Shown here one piece after another: positions 7,366 through 15,838 of a stretch of DNA of 64,000 bases. Below the pieces are notes generated by a model. It was given only the letters and a program-made list of their open reading frames with translations. It had not been told where the DNA came from and did not search any database. Made by a program: the position numbers and the translations under genes. Numbering within the stretch: the stretch's first letter is position 1; every line of letters begins with the position of its first letter. Location: assembly GCA_025360015.1 (NCBI GenBank), contig JANYCZ010000004.1, forward strand, positions 106,426-170,425. Reading direction: 5' to 3'. The DNA is from Verrucomicrobiota bacterium (lineage in GTDB: Bacteria; Verrucomicrobiota; Verrucomicrobiia; Verrucomicrobiales; Verrucomicrobiaceae).

Positions 7366-8571
7366 TTAGATGCGTGCTTCAGCCAGCGCGCCCCAGGTGG
7401 TGCGCCAGCGCAGCTTGACGAAATTGAGGCCGATGAGCGCGAGGATGCACAGCGTGGAAAAAGCGAGCAATCCCGCGAGATAGCTGCCCGTCAGCCCCTT
7501 GGAATACCCCAGCGCACTGGCAAGCATGAAGCCCCCCAGTCCACCACCACACCCCACCAAACCGGTCATCACACCAATGTCCTTGGCAAAGCGCTGTGGC
7601 AGCAGTTGGAAGACAGAGCCATTGGCCATGCCGAAGGCGCAGGAAGCCAGGAAGAAACCGAAGGCGCACAGGCCGATCGTTCCCGCACAAGCCGCCAGCA
7701 CCAGAGCCAGTGCGGCAGCAAGGAAGAAGACATGCAGGGCGCGGATGCCACCGAGGCGGTCCGCCAGCGCGCCACCCACCGGCCTGCCCAGAGCACCCAC
7801 CAGCGTACACATCGCCGCCCAGGTGCCAGCCTCTACCGGCTGGAGATGAAACTCCGAGGTGAAGTAGATGATGAGCGATGCGGCGAGGCCGGAAAAACCA
7901 CCGAAGCTGATGGTGTAGAAGAAGCAAAACCAGTGCGCGTCCTTCTCCTTCAGCAGGTTCACGTAATCCTTGAGCGTCTTCTTCTTCACCTTCACCTGCG
8001 CTTCCTTGGAAAACACGATGTAGATGATAAGCACCAGGAACAGCGGGATGAGTGCCAGACCAAAGACGGCATTCCAGCCGTAGATGACCGCGAGCCGGGG
8101 TGCCAGGATGGCATCAATAACCACGCCGACATTCCCCGCTCCTGCGAGGCCCAGCACCAGACCCTGCATGTGCGGCGGATACCAGCGCCCCGCCTGCGGC
8201 AGCGCCACGGCAAAGCTGGCACCGGCCACGCCCAGTACCACTCCCAGCATGAGCGTGTGGGAAAACTGATGCAGCCCCGTGAGCCAAGCCGTGGTCATGC
8301 CCGCGATGACGATGAGCTGCGCCATGATGCCGGTGTTCTTGGCACCCAGGCGGTCCACCAGCATCCCGAGGAGGATGCGGATGAACGCACCCGACAAATA
8401 AGGCACCGCGACCATCAGCCCCTTCTCCTGCGGCGTGAGACCGAGCGAGATCCCGATCTGCGCACCGAGCGCGCCAAGGATGGTCCAGACCATGAAGCTG
8501 ACGTCAAAGTACAGAAACGAGGTGAGAAGGGTGGGCCAGTGTCCGGAGTTTTTTAGATCGGCTAGTTTCAT
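7366..8571 (-). CDS. narK: NarK/NasA-type nitrate/nitrite MFS transporter
   Basis: A 401-residue major facilitator protein with about twelve hydrophobic segments. It has the loop GMLVDRLGAKNTG, a typical MFS cytoplasmic motif, and the glycine-rich segments GVAGASFAVALPQAGRWYP and ASCAFGMANGSVFQLLPQRF, which match the nitrate signatures of the NNP family. It should import nitrate or export nitrite. The ATG at 8569-8571 (MKLADLKNSGHWPTLL) is chosen over a reading 23 codons longer because the family starts near this motif and the longer one would run into the promoter elements. It heads the second transcription unit of the nitrate locus. Confidence 0.9.
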   Translation of the reverse strand: MKLADLKNSGHWPTLLTSFLYFDVSFMVWTILGALGAQIGISLGLTPQEKGLMVAVPYLSGAFIRILLGMLVDRLGAKNTGIMAQLIVIAGMTTAWLTGLHQFSHTLMLGVVLGVAGASFAVALPQAGRWYPPHMQGLVLGLAGAGNVGVVIDAILAPRLAVIYGWNAVFGLALIPLFLVLIIYIVFSKEAQVKVKKKTLKDYVNLLKEKDAHWFCFFYTISFGGFSGLAASLIIYFTSEFHLQPVEAGTWAAMCTLVGALGRPVGGALADRLGGIRALHVFFLAAALALVLAACAGTIGLCAFGFFLASCAFGMANGSVFQLLPQRFAKDIGVMTGLVGCGGGLGGFMLASALGYSKGLTGSYLAGLLAFSTLCILALIGLNFVKLRWRTTWGALAEARI

Positions 8572-8605
8572 GAGAGGGCTTGTGAAGGTTCTTCCATTCT
8601 CATGA

Positions 8606-8620
8606 GCCGCACGCGTGCCA
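8606..8620 (-). promoter_or_regulatory. Candidate sigma-54-like promoter of narK (TGGCACG-N6-GC)
   Basis: On the minus strand the sequence TGGCACGCGTGCGGC has GG and GC spaced as in a -24/-12 promoter, although the -12 half (CGGC) is only a partial match to TTGC. The predicted start of transcription near 8594 leaves about 23 bases before the narK ATG. The same motif at the same distance from the same dyad occurs before the nrt operon. Sigma-54 use is not proven. Confidence 0.45.
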
Positions 8621-8669
8621 AGTGGGCCAATGCAATCCAAGAACGTATTGAATCTTTTTTATGTTATTG

Positions 8670-8684
8670 ATGAATATAATTCAT
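8670..8684. promoter_or_regulatory. 15-bp dyad operator, ATGAAT-N3-ATTCAT, upstream of narK
   Basis: A perfect 6-bp inverted repeat around ATA. It fits the LysR-family T-N11-A box. It lies 49 bases upstream of the TGGCAC element and has a twin at 15839-15853 with identical arms and identical spacing. It is the likely binding site of the LysR protein encoded at 15852. Confidence 0.6.
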
Positions 8685-8687
8685 GCT

Positions 8688-8728
8688 AAAAACCGAGCGC
8701 CTGCCGCCTTGAAATTTGCCGGCAGGCG
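8688..8728 (-). terminator. Rho-independent terminator after the porin gene
   Basis: On the minus strand a 9-bp GC-rich stem (CGCCTGCCG with CGGCAGGCG, 13-base loop) is followed within five bases by TTTTT. It lies 16 bases after the porin stop and separates the nrt-porin unit from the narK unit. Confidence 0.8.
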
Positions 8729-8743
8729 GCGGACCCCGGCGGA

Positions 8744-10180
8744 TCAGAAGTCGATCTGCATCTGCAGGTAGCCGAACTGGGCGTTGCTGCCCGCGCCGGT
8801 CTGCTTGAGATAATCACCGGCAATGAAGTAGCTGTAGCCGCTGAGAATATTGACGTGCGGCGTGACCTTGTAGCTCACGGTGAAGTCCAGCTCCTGGCCG
8901 CGAAAGCTGCTGGCGTTCAGGGCGGCGGTGTTGACGGGGCGCACCTTGGTGGTGCCATTGGAGCGGTACCAGGAGTCAGCGTTGTTGGCGTTCCAGAAAA
9001 GGTGATAGTCCAGCATGACCTTCATCTTGGCGGTGGGCATGAAGCTGAAGTTCACCTGGGGATTGTACATGTTCATCCACGCCGTGGTGTCCATGTAGCC
9101 GTAAAAGAGGTGGTTGGTGGGGAAGAGATTCTGGAAGGTGCCCACCTTCTTGTCATTGGGGCTGCCATCGCCGCTGGCATAGTTGAACTGCAGGCCGAAG
9201 CGTGGCTTCCAAGGGGACTTGAGCCAGTTATAGCCGGAGCCCAAATGGCCCGCGTAGGCGGTGAGGGAGCGGCCACCCACCTTGCCAGTCTGGAAGTCCA
9301 GTTCCAAATCGTAGTCAAAGCCGTTGAGTTTTTTGGGGTCGCCCTTCCAGAGGGTGCCCAGATTGACAAAGCTGGTAGAGCCGATGGGTGGACCGAAGTT
9401 CGCCTGGCCGTCATCGCGGTAGTGGAGGGCGTAGAAGTCGGTGGTGGTGTTGAAGGGCACGAAGAGCGTGCTGAAGTAGAGGCCGCTGATGAAGGCATTG
9501 CGGTGGTCCGTCTGGTCGAGGAGGTCTGACTTGTTCCACTTGTAGGTGTTGAAGTTCACCGGACTGGCGGTGAAGAGATCCGCAGACCATTTGCTGCCGG
9601 TGTAGCGGAACTTGAAGGCGTCGAAGGTGCGTGCCTGGTTGGCCCATTCCAGCGGCCCGATCAGACGCTGGTCCCCGAAGGCGAGAAACTGGCGGCCAAG
9701 GGTGGAGCTGAAGCCCTTTTTGAGATTGCCGATCTGGACGTAGGCCTTGAGAATATCGAAGAGATCATCACCCTCGGCGCCGTTGACGCCGATCGTGTGG
9801 CCGCGGTCGCCGCCGATCTCACGAACGTCCTGCCCCTGCACGTAGAGCTTGATCCAGGGATTGACATCATAGCCCACGCCGAGGCGGAAGCGCTGTAGGA
9901 GCCAGGCGGCATCCTGCACACCGTTGACGGCGCTGTTGAAGTCGAAGTTGTTGTCGCGCATCTCGTAGCGCATGCGCTCCTGCACATCGAAGGTGAAGTT
10001 GCCCACCTTCATCGGCGCATAGGCGGGAGGTGGCGGGGCCAGCGTGTAACCAGGCACCGGTGCCGGTGAAGTGGTTTTGGGGACTGAGCCCTGGGGGACA
10101 GGCTGCGTGATTGGGGAAACTGAATTCTGGGCGAACGCGAGCGATGTGGTCGCCAGCATCAGCGTGAGGATTTTTTTCAT
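8744..10180 (-). CDS. Alginate-export-family outer-membrane porin
   Basis: A 478-residue protein with a signal peptide (MKKILTLMLATTSLAFA). A proline-rich linker of about 40 residues follows, then a long run of alternating amphipathic strands ending in phenylalanine (MQIDF), the usual C-terminal signal of outer-membrane barrels. Segments such as VQERMRYEMRDNNFDF and LGRQFLAFGDQRLIG match the alginate-export porin family. The gene starts 32 bases after the nrtD stop and is the last gene of the nrt unit, so it probably admits nitrate or nitrite across the outer membrane. The substrate is inferred from context only. Confidence 0.8.
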   Translation of the reverse strand: MKKILTLMLATTSLAFAQNSVSPITQPVPQGSVPKTTSPAPVPGYTLAPPPPAYAPMKVGNFTFDVQERMRYEMRDNNFDFNSAVNGVQDAAWLLQRFRLGVGYDVNPWIKLYVQGQDVREIGGDRGHTIGVNGAEGDDLFDILKAYVQIGNLKKGFSSTLGRQFLAFGDQRLIGPLEWANQARTFDAFKFRYTGSKWSADLFTASPVNFNTYKWNKSDLLDQTDHRNAFISGLYFSTLFVPFNTTTDFYALHYRDDGQANFGPPIGSTSFVNLGTLWKGDPKKLNGFDYDLELDFQTGKVGGRSLTAYAGHLGSGYNWLKSPWKPRFGLQFNYASGDGSPNDKKVGTFQNLFPTNHLFYGYMDTTAWMNMYNPQVNFSFMPTAKMKVMLDYHLFWNANNADSWYRSNGTTKVRPVNTAALNASSFRGQELDFTVSYKVTPHVNILSGYSYFIAGDYLKQTGAGSNAQFGYLQMQIDF

Positions 10181-10212
10181 GATGTGGTATTGTGGGTGTG
10201 TATGGGTTTCGG

Positions 10213-11091
10213 CTAAGCGGCGGCTGCAGGGAAAGGAGCGGCATGGGCGGCCATCTCGGCGGCCATGTCAGGAGACGGGACAAACTTCGGATCCCGGCTG
10301 GGCCGCATGTGCGACTTGTCGTTGAGGAAGGTGATGAGGTGCTCGCGCAGCTCGTAGTAGCGCGGATCTTCCATGATCTGTTTGCGGTTGCGGGGGCGCT
10401 CGAAGGGGATCTTCAGGATGTCACCCACCTCCGCTTCGGGTCCGTCCGTCATCATTATCACGCGGTCGGAGAGGAAGATCGCCTCATCGACATCATGCGT
10501 GACCATGAGGGTAGTGATGCGGTTGCGCCGCCAGAGGTCGAGCAGGACTTCCTGCAACTCGTAGCGCGTGAGCGAATCGAGCATGCCGAAGGGCTCGTCG
10601 AGCAGCAGCATCTTCGGCTGGAGAGCGAAGGCGCGCGCAATGCCAACGCGCTGCCGCATTCCCTGCGAAAGTTCACTCGGGTGTTTGTGCATCGCATCGC
10701 CAAGACCCACGATGGTGAGGTAGTACTCCGCCATCTGCCGCCGCTCCGTGTTGCTGGCGGTGTAATAGACTTGGTTCACGCCGAGCATCACATTTTCAAA
10801 GGCCGTCATCCACGGCAGCAGGCAGGGAGACTGAAACACGATGCCCCGGTCCGGGCCCGGCCCGCATGCCTCACGCCCCGCGAGGATCATGTTCCCCTGG
10901 CTGAGATCACTCAGGCCAGCCACCATCATGAGCACCGTGCTTTTGCCGCAGCCGCTGTGGCCGATGAGCGTGGCGAACTCGCCTTCCTTCAATTTGAGAT
11001 TGAAGTTTTTGACGATGGTGGCCGGGCCTTTCGGCGTGTCGTACGTCTTCCATAGACGATCCAGTTCCAGCATGGGAAGCAGGGAGCTCAT
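10213..11091 (-). CDS. nrtD: Nitrate ABC transporter ATP-binding protein, NrtD-like
   Basis: The 292-residue ABC ATPase has Walker [10 protein letters not shown], signature LSQGMRQR, Walker [13 protein letters not shown] and the switch histidine in VTHDVDEA. The C-terminal portion has an [19 protein letters not shown] segment typical of the NrtD/TauB branch, followed by a short alanine-rich tail. It should power nitrate import with NrtB. The ATG overlaps the nrtC stop (ATGA). A second ATG six codons in (MLELDRLW) is an alternative start. Confidence 0.88.
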   Translation of the reverse strand: MSSLLPMLELDRLWKTYDTPKGPATIVKNFNLKLKEGEFATLIGHSGCGKSTVLMMVAGLSDLSQGNMILAGREACGPGPDRGIVFQSPCLLPWMTAFENVMLGVNQVYYTASNTERRQMAEYYLTIVGLGDAMHKHPSELSQGMRQRVGIARAFALQPKMLLLDEPFGMLDSLTRYELQEVLLDLWRRNRITTLMVTHDVDEAIFLSDRVIMMTDGPEAEVGDILKIPFERPRNRKQIMEDPRYYELREHLITFLNDKSHMRPSRDPKFVPSPDMAAEMAAHAAPFPAAAA

Positions 11092-12008
11092 ACGGCCACC
11101 TCCACTTCTTCGCGTTTGCTGTCAGAGCGGCGTTTGGGACCGGAACGATTGAGAAACTGCAGTGAGTTCACGTGCGTTAGATCTTCAGGCAGAATGTCCG
11201 GCAGCGTGAGTTTGACGCTGGCCTTCGGCTTCATTCGACCCTTGGCATCCAGCAGGGTGTTGATGAGCTGAGTGCGGAGCTTTTTAAATTTGGGATCGTG
11301 GTTGAGCGTCTTGCGATCACGTGGCCGCTCGAGATCGACCAAAATCGGCTCACCCAAAGTAGCAGGAGCGGTGGGCAGCAGCGGGATGACGCGGTCTGCG
11401 AGCAGCAGTGCTTCATCAGGATCATTCGTGATCCACACCACCGTGGTCAGATTCTGCCGCCAGATCTCGCTGATCTCGTCCTGAATCGTGGCGCGCGTCA
11501 GCGCATCCAGAGCGCTCAGCGGTTCATCCAGCAGTAGCACTTTGGGGTTCATCGAAAGCGTGCGAGCCACGGCCACACGCTGTCGCATGCCGCCGGACAG
11601 TTCCTTGGGCAGCTTGTGCGCCGCAGGCTTCAACTTCACCATGTCCATGTATTTCCACACATGCTCTTTGCGCTGAGCAGCCGTCCAGTCTTTGAAGACT
11701 TCATCGACTGCCAGGGCAATGTTTTCCTCCACCGTCAGCCAAGGCAGCAGCGAGTAGTTTTGGAAGACCAGTCCACGATCCGGCCCCGGCCCGGTGATGG
11801 TTTCACCAGAAATCGTGGCCACACCTGCATCAGGCTTCACCAGGCCGGAGATGAGATTGATCAACGTGCTCTTGCCAGAGCCCGAGTAGCCCACGATCAC
11901 GACGAACTCCCCTTCCTCGATGGCGAGGTTGATGTCTTTGAGCACTTCCGTGCGTGCACCCGCAGGCCCAAAGCCTTTGGCGGCACCTTTGATTTCGATG
12001 AGAGACAT
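11088..12008 (-). CDS. nrtC: Nitrate ABC transporter ATP-binding protein, NrtC-like without regulatory domain
   Basis: The 306-residue ABC ATPase has Walker [10 protein letters not shown], signature LSGGMRQR and Walker [13 protein letters not shown]. The second ATPase of the pair is NrtD. Cyanobacterial NrtC carries an extra C-terminal NrtA-like nitrate-sensing domain. This protein ends after the ATPase and a basic tail, so it lacks that domain; a free NrtA-like protein is encoded at the head of the operon instead. The start ATG (12006-12008) lies eight bases from the edge of the four-helix-bundle cassette. Confidence 0.86.
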   Translation of the reverse strand: MSLIEIKGAAKGFGPAGARTEVLKDINLAIEEGEFVVIVGYSGSGKSTLINLISGLVKPDAGVATISGETITGPGPDRGLVFQNYSLLPWLTVEENIALAVDEVFKDWTAAQRKEHVWKYMDMVKLKPAAHKLPKELSGGMRQRVAVARTLSMNPKVLLLDEPLSALDALTRATIQDEISEIWRQNLTTVVWITNDPDEALLLADRVIPLLPTAPATLGEPILVDLERPRDRKTLNHDPKFKKLRTQLINTLLDAKGRMKPKASVKLTLPDILPEDLTHVNSLQFLNRSGPKRRSDSKREEVEVAV

Positions 12009-12015
12009 ACGAAAA

Positions 12016-12047
12016 ATTTATGATTTACGATTTATGATTTATGATTT
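12016..12047. repeat. Left heptamer array of the cassette
   Basis: Units ATTTATG, ATTTACG, ATTTATG, ATTTATG, ATTT. It is identical to the reverse complement of 1768-1799 and forms an inverted pair with 12424-12455, from which it differs only in where the ACG variant unit lies. Confidence 0.9.
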
Positions 12048-12060
12048 GGAATAAGAGCCT

Positions 12061-12432
12061 ATGAACTCGAATGAGCTTAAGGAACGGACGATGGACTTTG
12101 CTGTGCGAATCCTGAAGATGGTTGATGCGCTGCCCAAGACGACGGCGGGAAGAACGGTGGGTGGGCAAATCGCTAGAAGTAGTACTTCGGTGGCGGCTAA
12201 TTATCGCGCGGCTCTTCGAGCCAAATCCGATGCTCACTTTATCAACAAGATCACCATTGTTTTGGAAGAGGCTGACGAAAGTGGGTTCTGGATTGAGCTG
12301 GCCGAACGCGCCGGTTTGCTTCCACCCAAACGACTCAAAGCGCTTCTTCAAGAATCCGAAGAACTTACCAAGATCTTCAACGCCACGCGAACCACGACGA
12401 AGCGCCGCGCTCGAACAAATCCTAAATCGTAA
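12061..12432 (+). CDS. Four-helix-bundle protein (S23 / Avd-like family)
   Basis: The 123-residue protein matches the small four-helix-bundle family first seen in 23S rRNA intervening sequences and related to the Avd accessory protein of diversity-generating retroelements. Visible signatures are FAVRILKMVDALP, then GGQIARSSTSVAANYRAA, then FINKITIVLEEADESGFWIEL. The C-terminus is lysine/arginine rich, suggesting nucleic-acid contact. It is on the plus strand inside the minus-strand nrt operon. Its stop codon lies in the right repeat array. The cellular role of free-standing members is unknown. Confidence 0.85.
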   Translation: MNSNELKERTMDFAVRILKMVDALPKTTAGRTVGGQIARSSTSVAANYRAALRAKSDAHFINKITIVLEEADESGFWIELAERAGLLPPKRLKALLQESEELTKIFNATRTTTKRRARTNPKS

Positions 12433-12455
12433 ATCATAAATCATAAATCATAAAT
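12424..12455. repeat. Right heptamer array of the cassette
   Basis: Units AAATCGT, AAATCAT, AAATCAT, AAATCAT, AAAT. It is inverted with respect to the left array and contains the stop codon of the four-helix-bundle gene (TAA at 12430-12432). Confidence 0.9.
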
Positions 12456-12463
12456 AGCTCCGG

Positions 12464-13348
12464 TTAGGCTGTCTTGAAGCGCGACTCGACCACGCTCATC
12501 AGGCGGTCCAGCACGTAGCCGACGACGCCGATGGTGAGAATGCAGAGAATGATGTGGGCATAGCTATTGGCGTTGTATTGCTGCCAGAGGAAGCCGCCCA
12601 CGCCGGGTCTGCCGGTCAGCATTTCCACCGCCACGATGACGAGCCAGGCGATGCCGAGGCTCAGACGGAAACCGGTGAACATGTAGGGCAGCGTGGCAGG
12701 CACGAGCACCTTCCAGAGGGTCTTGCTCTTGGAGAGCTTGAGCACCTTGGCCACATTCAGGTAATCCTGCGGCACCGCACGCACCCCGACGGCGGTGTTC
12801 ATGACCGTGGGCCACATGGCGCAGATGGCGATGGTGAAGAGGGCGGCGGCATCCGAGGCCCCAAAGATCGTGCGACCTTCGCCATTCACAATTTTGACGC
12901 CGCTGAAGAGAATCATGCCCAGCGGCAGCCATGCGAGGGGTGAAACCGGTCGCAGCACCTGAATGATCGGATCAAAGGCAATGGTGAATTTTTTCGAGAG
13001 CCCCAGGAAGAAACCAATCGGCGTGCCAATGACGAGGGCGATTATGTAGCCCTGCACCACCAGCACGAGGGACATCCACGTGAACCGCAGAATGCCCTGA
13101 TCCAACTCTCCACGCTTCGCGAAGGGCTCCTCGATGTAGAGCTTGCTTGCCTTCCAGGTCTCGACCGGGGTCGGAAGATCAGCGGAAAGCCCGGCGCGTT
13201 TGGTGACTTTGATCTTGTCACCGAAATCGTCCACCTTTTCAGTGATTATGGATTTTCCGGCAACTAAATACCATAAAAGACCACAAACTAATATTGCACT
13301 AAATGGCAGAAGGATGGACTCGAGCTTGAAGCGTTGGATCAGGTGCAT
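12464..13348 (-). CDS. nrtB: Nitrate ABC transporter permease
   Basis: A 294-residue inner-membrane protein with an N-terminal hydrophobic segment (LPFSAILVCGLLWYLVAG) and five to six further segments. It contains the binding-protein-dependent permease loop (around LNVAKVLKLSKSKTLWKVLVPATLPYMFTGFRLSLGIAW) that docks the ATPases. It belongs to the NrtB/SsuC/TauC branch and should form the nitrate channel with NrtC and NrtD. It follows nrtA by 23 bases. The 4-helix-bundle cassette separates it from the ATPase genes, so transcription must cross the cassette to reach them. Confidence 0.88.
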   Translation of the reverse strand: MHLIQRFKLESILLPFSAILVCGLLWYLVAGKSIITEKVDDFGDKIKVTKRAGLSADLPTPVETWKASKLYIEEPFAKRGELDQGILRFTWMSLVLVVQGYIIALVIGTPIGFFLGLSKKFTIAFDPIIQVLRPVSPLAWLPLGMILFSGVKIVNGEGRTIFGASDAAALFTIAICAMWPTVMNTAVGVRAVPQDYLNVAKVLKLSKSKTLWKVLVPATLPYMFTGFRLSLGIAWLVIVAVEMLTGRPGVGGFLWQQYNANSYAHIILCILTIGVVGYVLDRLMSVVESRFKTA

Positions 13349-13371
13349 AATGCGGCTATGCGGTTTTGGGG

Positions 13372-14655
13372 TTAAGCTTTGAGCGTTTTCACCGCGAAGG
13401 AAGCGGCATAGGTTTCGAGATTGGCCTTAGGATCGAAGGTGACGCCATCAAACAGCGTTTCGGGCTTCTCATCGAGCCCGCCATGGGCGTAGCCGATTTC
13501 CTTCATGGCCTCTTCGTAGATGTCAGAGCGCATGACCTGCCTGGCCACGCCTTCGTAGTCGGGCGCGCCCTCCACAAAGCCCCAGCGGCGGAGTTGCGTC
13601 AGCCACCACTTGGCATACTTGGCCTGCGGGTAGTTGCAGTTGCGGTCGCTGAAGATCATGTAGTTGGGGTCCTTGAACTTGCGGCCGTCCCCCATGTTGT
13701 ACTTGCCCTGCAGACGGCCCAGAATCGCCTCAGGCGGACAGTTGATGTAGGTCGCCGCGCTGACGATGTTTGCCTGTTCTTCGCGGTTCTCCATCTTGTC
13801 CAGCCAGACACTGGCCTCATGCAGTGCCTTGAGCACCGCTTTGACAGTCTTTGGATTCTTCGCGGCGAATTCTTCGGTGAAGGCGCAGACCTTTTCCGGA
13901 TGATCCTTCCAGATGCCTTGTGTGGCGATCGAAGTATAACCGATCTCCTCAGCGATGGTCTTGGCGTTCCAGGGTTCACCCACGCAGAAGCCGTCCATCT
14001 TGCCGACCTTCATGTTAGCCACCATCTGCGGCGGCGGCACGGTGATGAGGGAAACATCTGCGCCCGCGCCTGCGGCGTCGCCGGGATTGATGCCACCGGC
14101 TGCTAGGTAATAGCGCATCCACATTGCATGCGTTCCCGGCGGGAAGGTCATGGCAAAGGTCAGCGGATTGCCCTTGGCCTTGGCTTCATCCACGAAGGGT
14201 TTCAGTGCCTTCGGATCGTCGGCGACTTTGCCTTTGAAGGTGTTGGCAAGTGTGATGGCCTGCCCGTTGCGGTTCAGAATCCATGGCACAACCATCGGCT
14301 TCTTCGGCGCACCGCCCAGCCCCATCGTGCTGGCGATGGGCATGCCCAGCAGCATGTGCGTGGCCTGGATGTCGCCGTTGGTCAGAGAGTCGCGGATGGC
14401 GGCCCAGCTGGCTCCTTTGCTGACGGTGGAATTGATGCCGTATTTTTTGAACAGGCCTTTTTCATGCGCCACCACGATGCTGGAGCAGTCAGTGAGCGCG
14501 ATCATGCCAAACTTCATGTCGGGAGATTCAGGGGAATCATCGGCATAGGCGGAGCCGATCCAGCCCTGCGGCAGGCCGGAAAAGAGAGCACCGAGACCGG
14601 CGGTGGCACCAGTGCGGAGGATGGAGCGACGGGTGAGCGGAGATGTGGGATTCAT
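13372..14655 (-). CDS. nrtA: Periplasmic nitrate-binding protein NrtA with Tat signal
   Basis: The 427-residue protein begins with a twin-arginine signal (LTRRSILRTG then a hydrophobic stretch ending around SAYA). The rest matches the CmpA/NrtA solute-binding family: FGMIALTDCSSIVVAHEKGLF, then PPPQMVANMKVGKMDGFCVGEPWN and a WWLTQLRRWGF motif near the end. It should capture nitrate or nitrite for NrtBCD. Its ATG overlaps the stop of the upstream cytosolic homologue (ATGA). Confidence 0.9.
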   Translation of the reverse strand: MNPTSPLTRRSILRTGATAGLGALFSGLPQGWIGSAYADDSPESPDMKFGMIALTDCSSIVVAHEKGLFKKYGINSTVSKGASWAAIRDSLTNGDIQATHMLLGMPIASTMGLGGAPKKPMVVPWILNRNGQAITLANTFKGKVADDPKALKPFVDEAKAKGNPLTFAMTFPPGTHAMWMRYYLAAGGINPGDAAGAGADVSLITVPPPQMVANMKVGKMDGFCVGEPWNAKTIAEEIGYTSIATQGIWKDHPEKVCAFTEEFAAKNPKTVKAVLKALHEASVWLDKMENREEQANIVSAATYINCPPEAILGRLQGKYNMGDGRKFKDPNYMIFSDRNCNYPQAKYAKWWLTQLRRWGFVEGAPDYEGVARQVMRSDIYEEAMKEIGYAHGGLDEKPETLFDGVTFDPKANLETYAASFAVKTLKA

Positions 14656-15758
14656 GCGTTGGCGTGTTGGGGGCGTTTGTTTGATTTTGTGGGTTTGCTG
14701 GCGGCGGCTGCTTGGGGAAATGGGAGGGCACTGGCGGTCCAGCAGTCGCGTAGGATCTCTGCTGCCTCCGTGCGTTGGGCGGCGGTCAGCAGTCCGTGGG
14801 TGATGAACTGCTCCAGCAGCCAGCGACCCCGCTCACTGGTGGGCTCATTGGCGTCACGCCGGTGGAAGACGTGAAAGCTGGCGGCGTCAGCAGTCTGACC
14901 GGTGCCGAGATCCAGCGGCCCGATGAGCGAGCGCTGCAAAATTTTCTCGTTGCCTTGGAAGTAGCCGCTGGCAGCCAGGATGTGCGCCACTTCATGGCGA
15001 TTTTCCTTCTTATCACAGAACTCGCAGGCTTCTTTCAGAGCTGCGACGATGGCCAGCGCTTCTTCCGGATGACCGGCGATGAACTTCTCCGTCGTAAGCA
15101 GCACCTTTTCAGGATGACCTGGCGCGAGCTGTTCGCTGGTGGCCGCGATCCAGCCGATGCCACGCTCCACGGCGACGGAGTTCCACGGCTCGCCGACACA
15201 GTAGCCATCGATCAAACCGGCAGCGAGATTGGCCACCATCTGCGTGGGGGGAAGCACCACAATGCGCACATCACTGTCCACATCAATGCCGCCAGCCGTC
15301 AGCCACTGGCGCAGTAGGAAATTGTGTGAGGAGCAGCGCGCCACCACGCCAAAGGTGAAGAGACGGCTGGTGGTGCTGCGGATGAGCTTTTTCAAGCTCG
15401 CGGCATCACGCACACCGCGGTTCCAGAAATCGCGGCTCAGGGTGATGGCATTGCCATGCAGATTGAAGATAAACGGAGCCACCACATTGCAGGGCGGCGT
15501 GCTCAGCCCCATGCGCATGGCCAGCACGAGGCCAGCAATGGCATGGGCTGCATCCAGCTGCCCGTAGAGCAACTTTTCCCGGATCGTGGCCCAGCCGACT
15601 TCACAACTCAATTCGACCCCCACACCATGACGGCGAAACATGTCACGCTCCCGGGCCACCAGCAGCGGCGCACAGTCCGCGAGGGGAATGAACCCAATGC
15701 GCACAGGCTGAACGACACCGCTTAGGGCGGTTTTGGAAGAGTGAGAAGCATTCATCAT
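14652..15758 (-). CDS. NrtA-like protein without signal peptide (NasS-like nitrate sensor candidate)
   Basis: The 368-residue protein has the NrtA/CmpA fold signatures (IGFIPLADCAPLLVARE, VLPPTQMVANLAAGLIDGYCVGEPWN, RRDANEPTSERGRWLLEQF). Its N-terminus (MMNASHSSKTALSGVVQ) has no Tat, Sec or lipoprotein signal, so it is probably cytoplasmic. This matches NasS, the cytosolic nitrate sensor that partners the antiterminator NasT, and the NrtA-like domain fused to cyanobacterial NrtC. No NasT gene is seen here. It is the first gene of the nrt unit. The role is inferred; a spare binding protein is the alternative. Confidence 0.8.
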   Translation of the reverse strand: MMNASHSSKTALSGVVQPVRIGFIPLADCAPLLVARERDMFRRHGVGVELSCEVGWATIREKLLYGQLDAAHAIAGLVLAMRMGLSTPPCNVVAPFIFNLHGNAITLSRDFWNRGVRDAASLKKLIRSTTSRLFTFGVVARCSSHNFLLRQWLTAGGIDVDSDVRIVVLPPTQMVANLAAGLIDGYCVGEPWNSVAVERGIGWIAATSEQLAPGHPEKVLLTTEKFIAGHPEEALAIVAALKEACEFCDKKENRHEVAHILAASGYFQGNEKILQRSLIGPLDLGTGQTADAASFHVFHRRDANEPTSERGRWLLEQFITHGLLTAAQRTEAAEILRDCWTASALPFPQAAAASKPTKSNKRPQHANA

Positions 15759-15774
15759 GACACCCTTCTCATCA

Positions 15775-15789
15775 GCAGCAGGGGTGCCA
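15775..15789 (-). promoter_or_regulatory. Candidate sigma-54-like promoter of the nrt unit (TGGCACC-N6-GC)
   Basis: Minus-strand TGGCACCCCTGCTGC has GG and GC at -24/-12 spacing and CTGC close to the TTGC consensus. It shares TGGCAC, C at position 8 and TGC at positions 10-12 with the narK element. It would place the transcript start near 15763, only about five bases before the first ATG, which is a weakness unless translation is nearly leaderless. Confidence 0.4.
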
Positions 15790-15809
15790 GCACGATAGTT
15801 TCATGCATA

Positions 15810-15828
15810 AATAAGGCGCAAACTTATT
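15810..15828. promoter_or_regulatory. Second dyad in the divergent promoter, AATAAG-N7-CTTATT
   Basis: A perfect 6-bp inverted repeat with seven-base spacer between the main dyad and the TGGCAC element. It could be an additional regulator site, but no copy is seen before narK. Confidence 0.35.
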
Positions 15829-15838
15829 CACTTGGTGT

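Larger units (their letters stand above)
12016..12455. mobile_element. Candidate mobile cassette: four-helix-bundle gene between inverted heptamer arrays
   Basis: The 440-bp segment has 32-bp arrays of a 7-bp unit at both ends in inverted orientation and one plus-strand gene between them. It separates nrtB from nrtC in an operon read on the other strand. There is no transposase, so it would be non-autonomous. Calling it mobile is inference from position, symmetry and the identical solo copy at 1768-1799. No target-site duplication is obvious. Confidence 0.45.

Noticed and set aside
13366..14106. Plus-strand frame of 246 codons within nrtA
   Set aside because: Shadow of nrtA, which has a Tat signal and family motifs on the minus strand.
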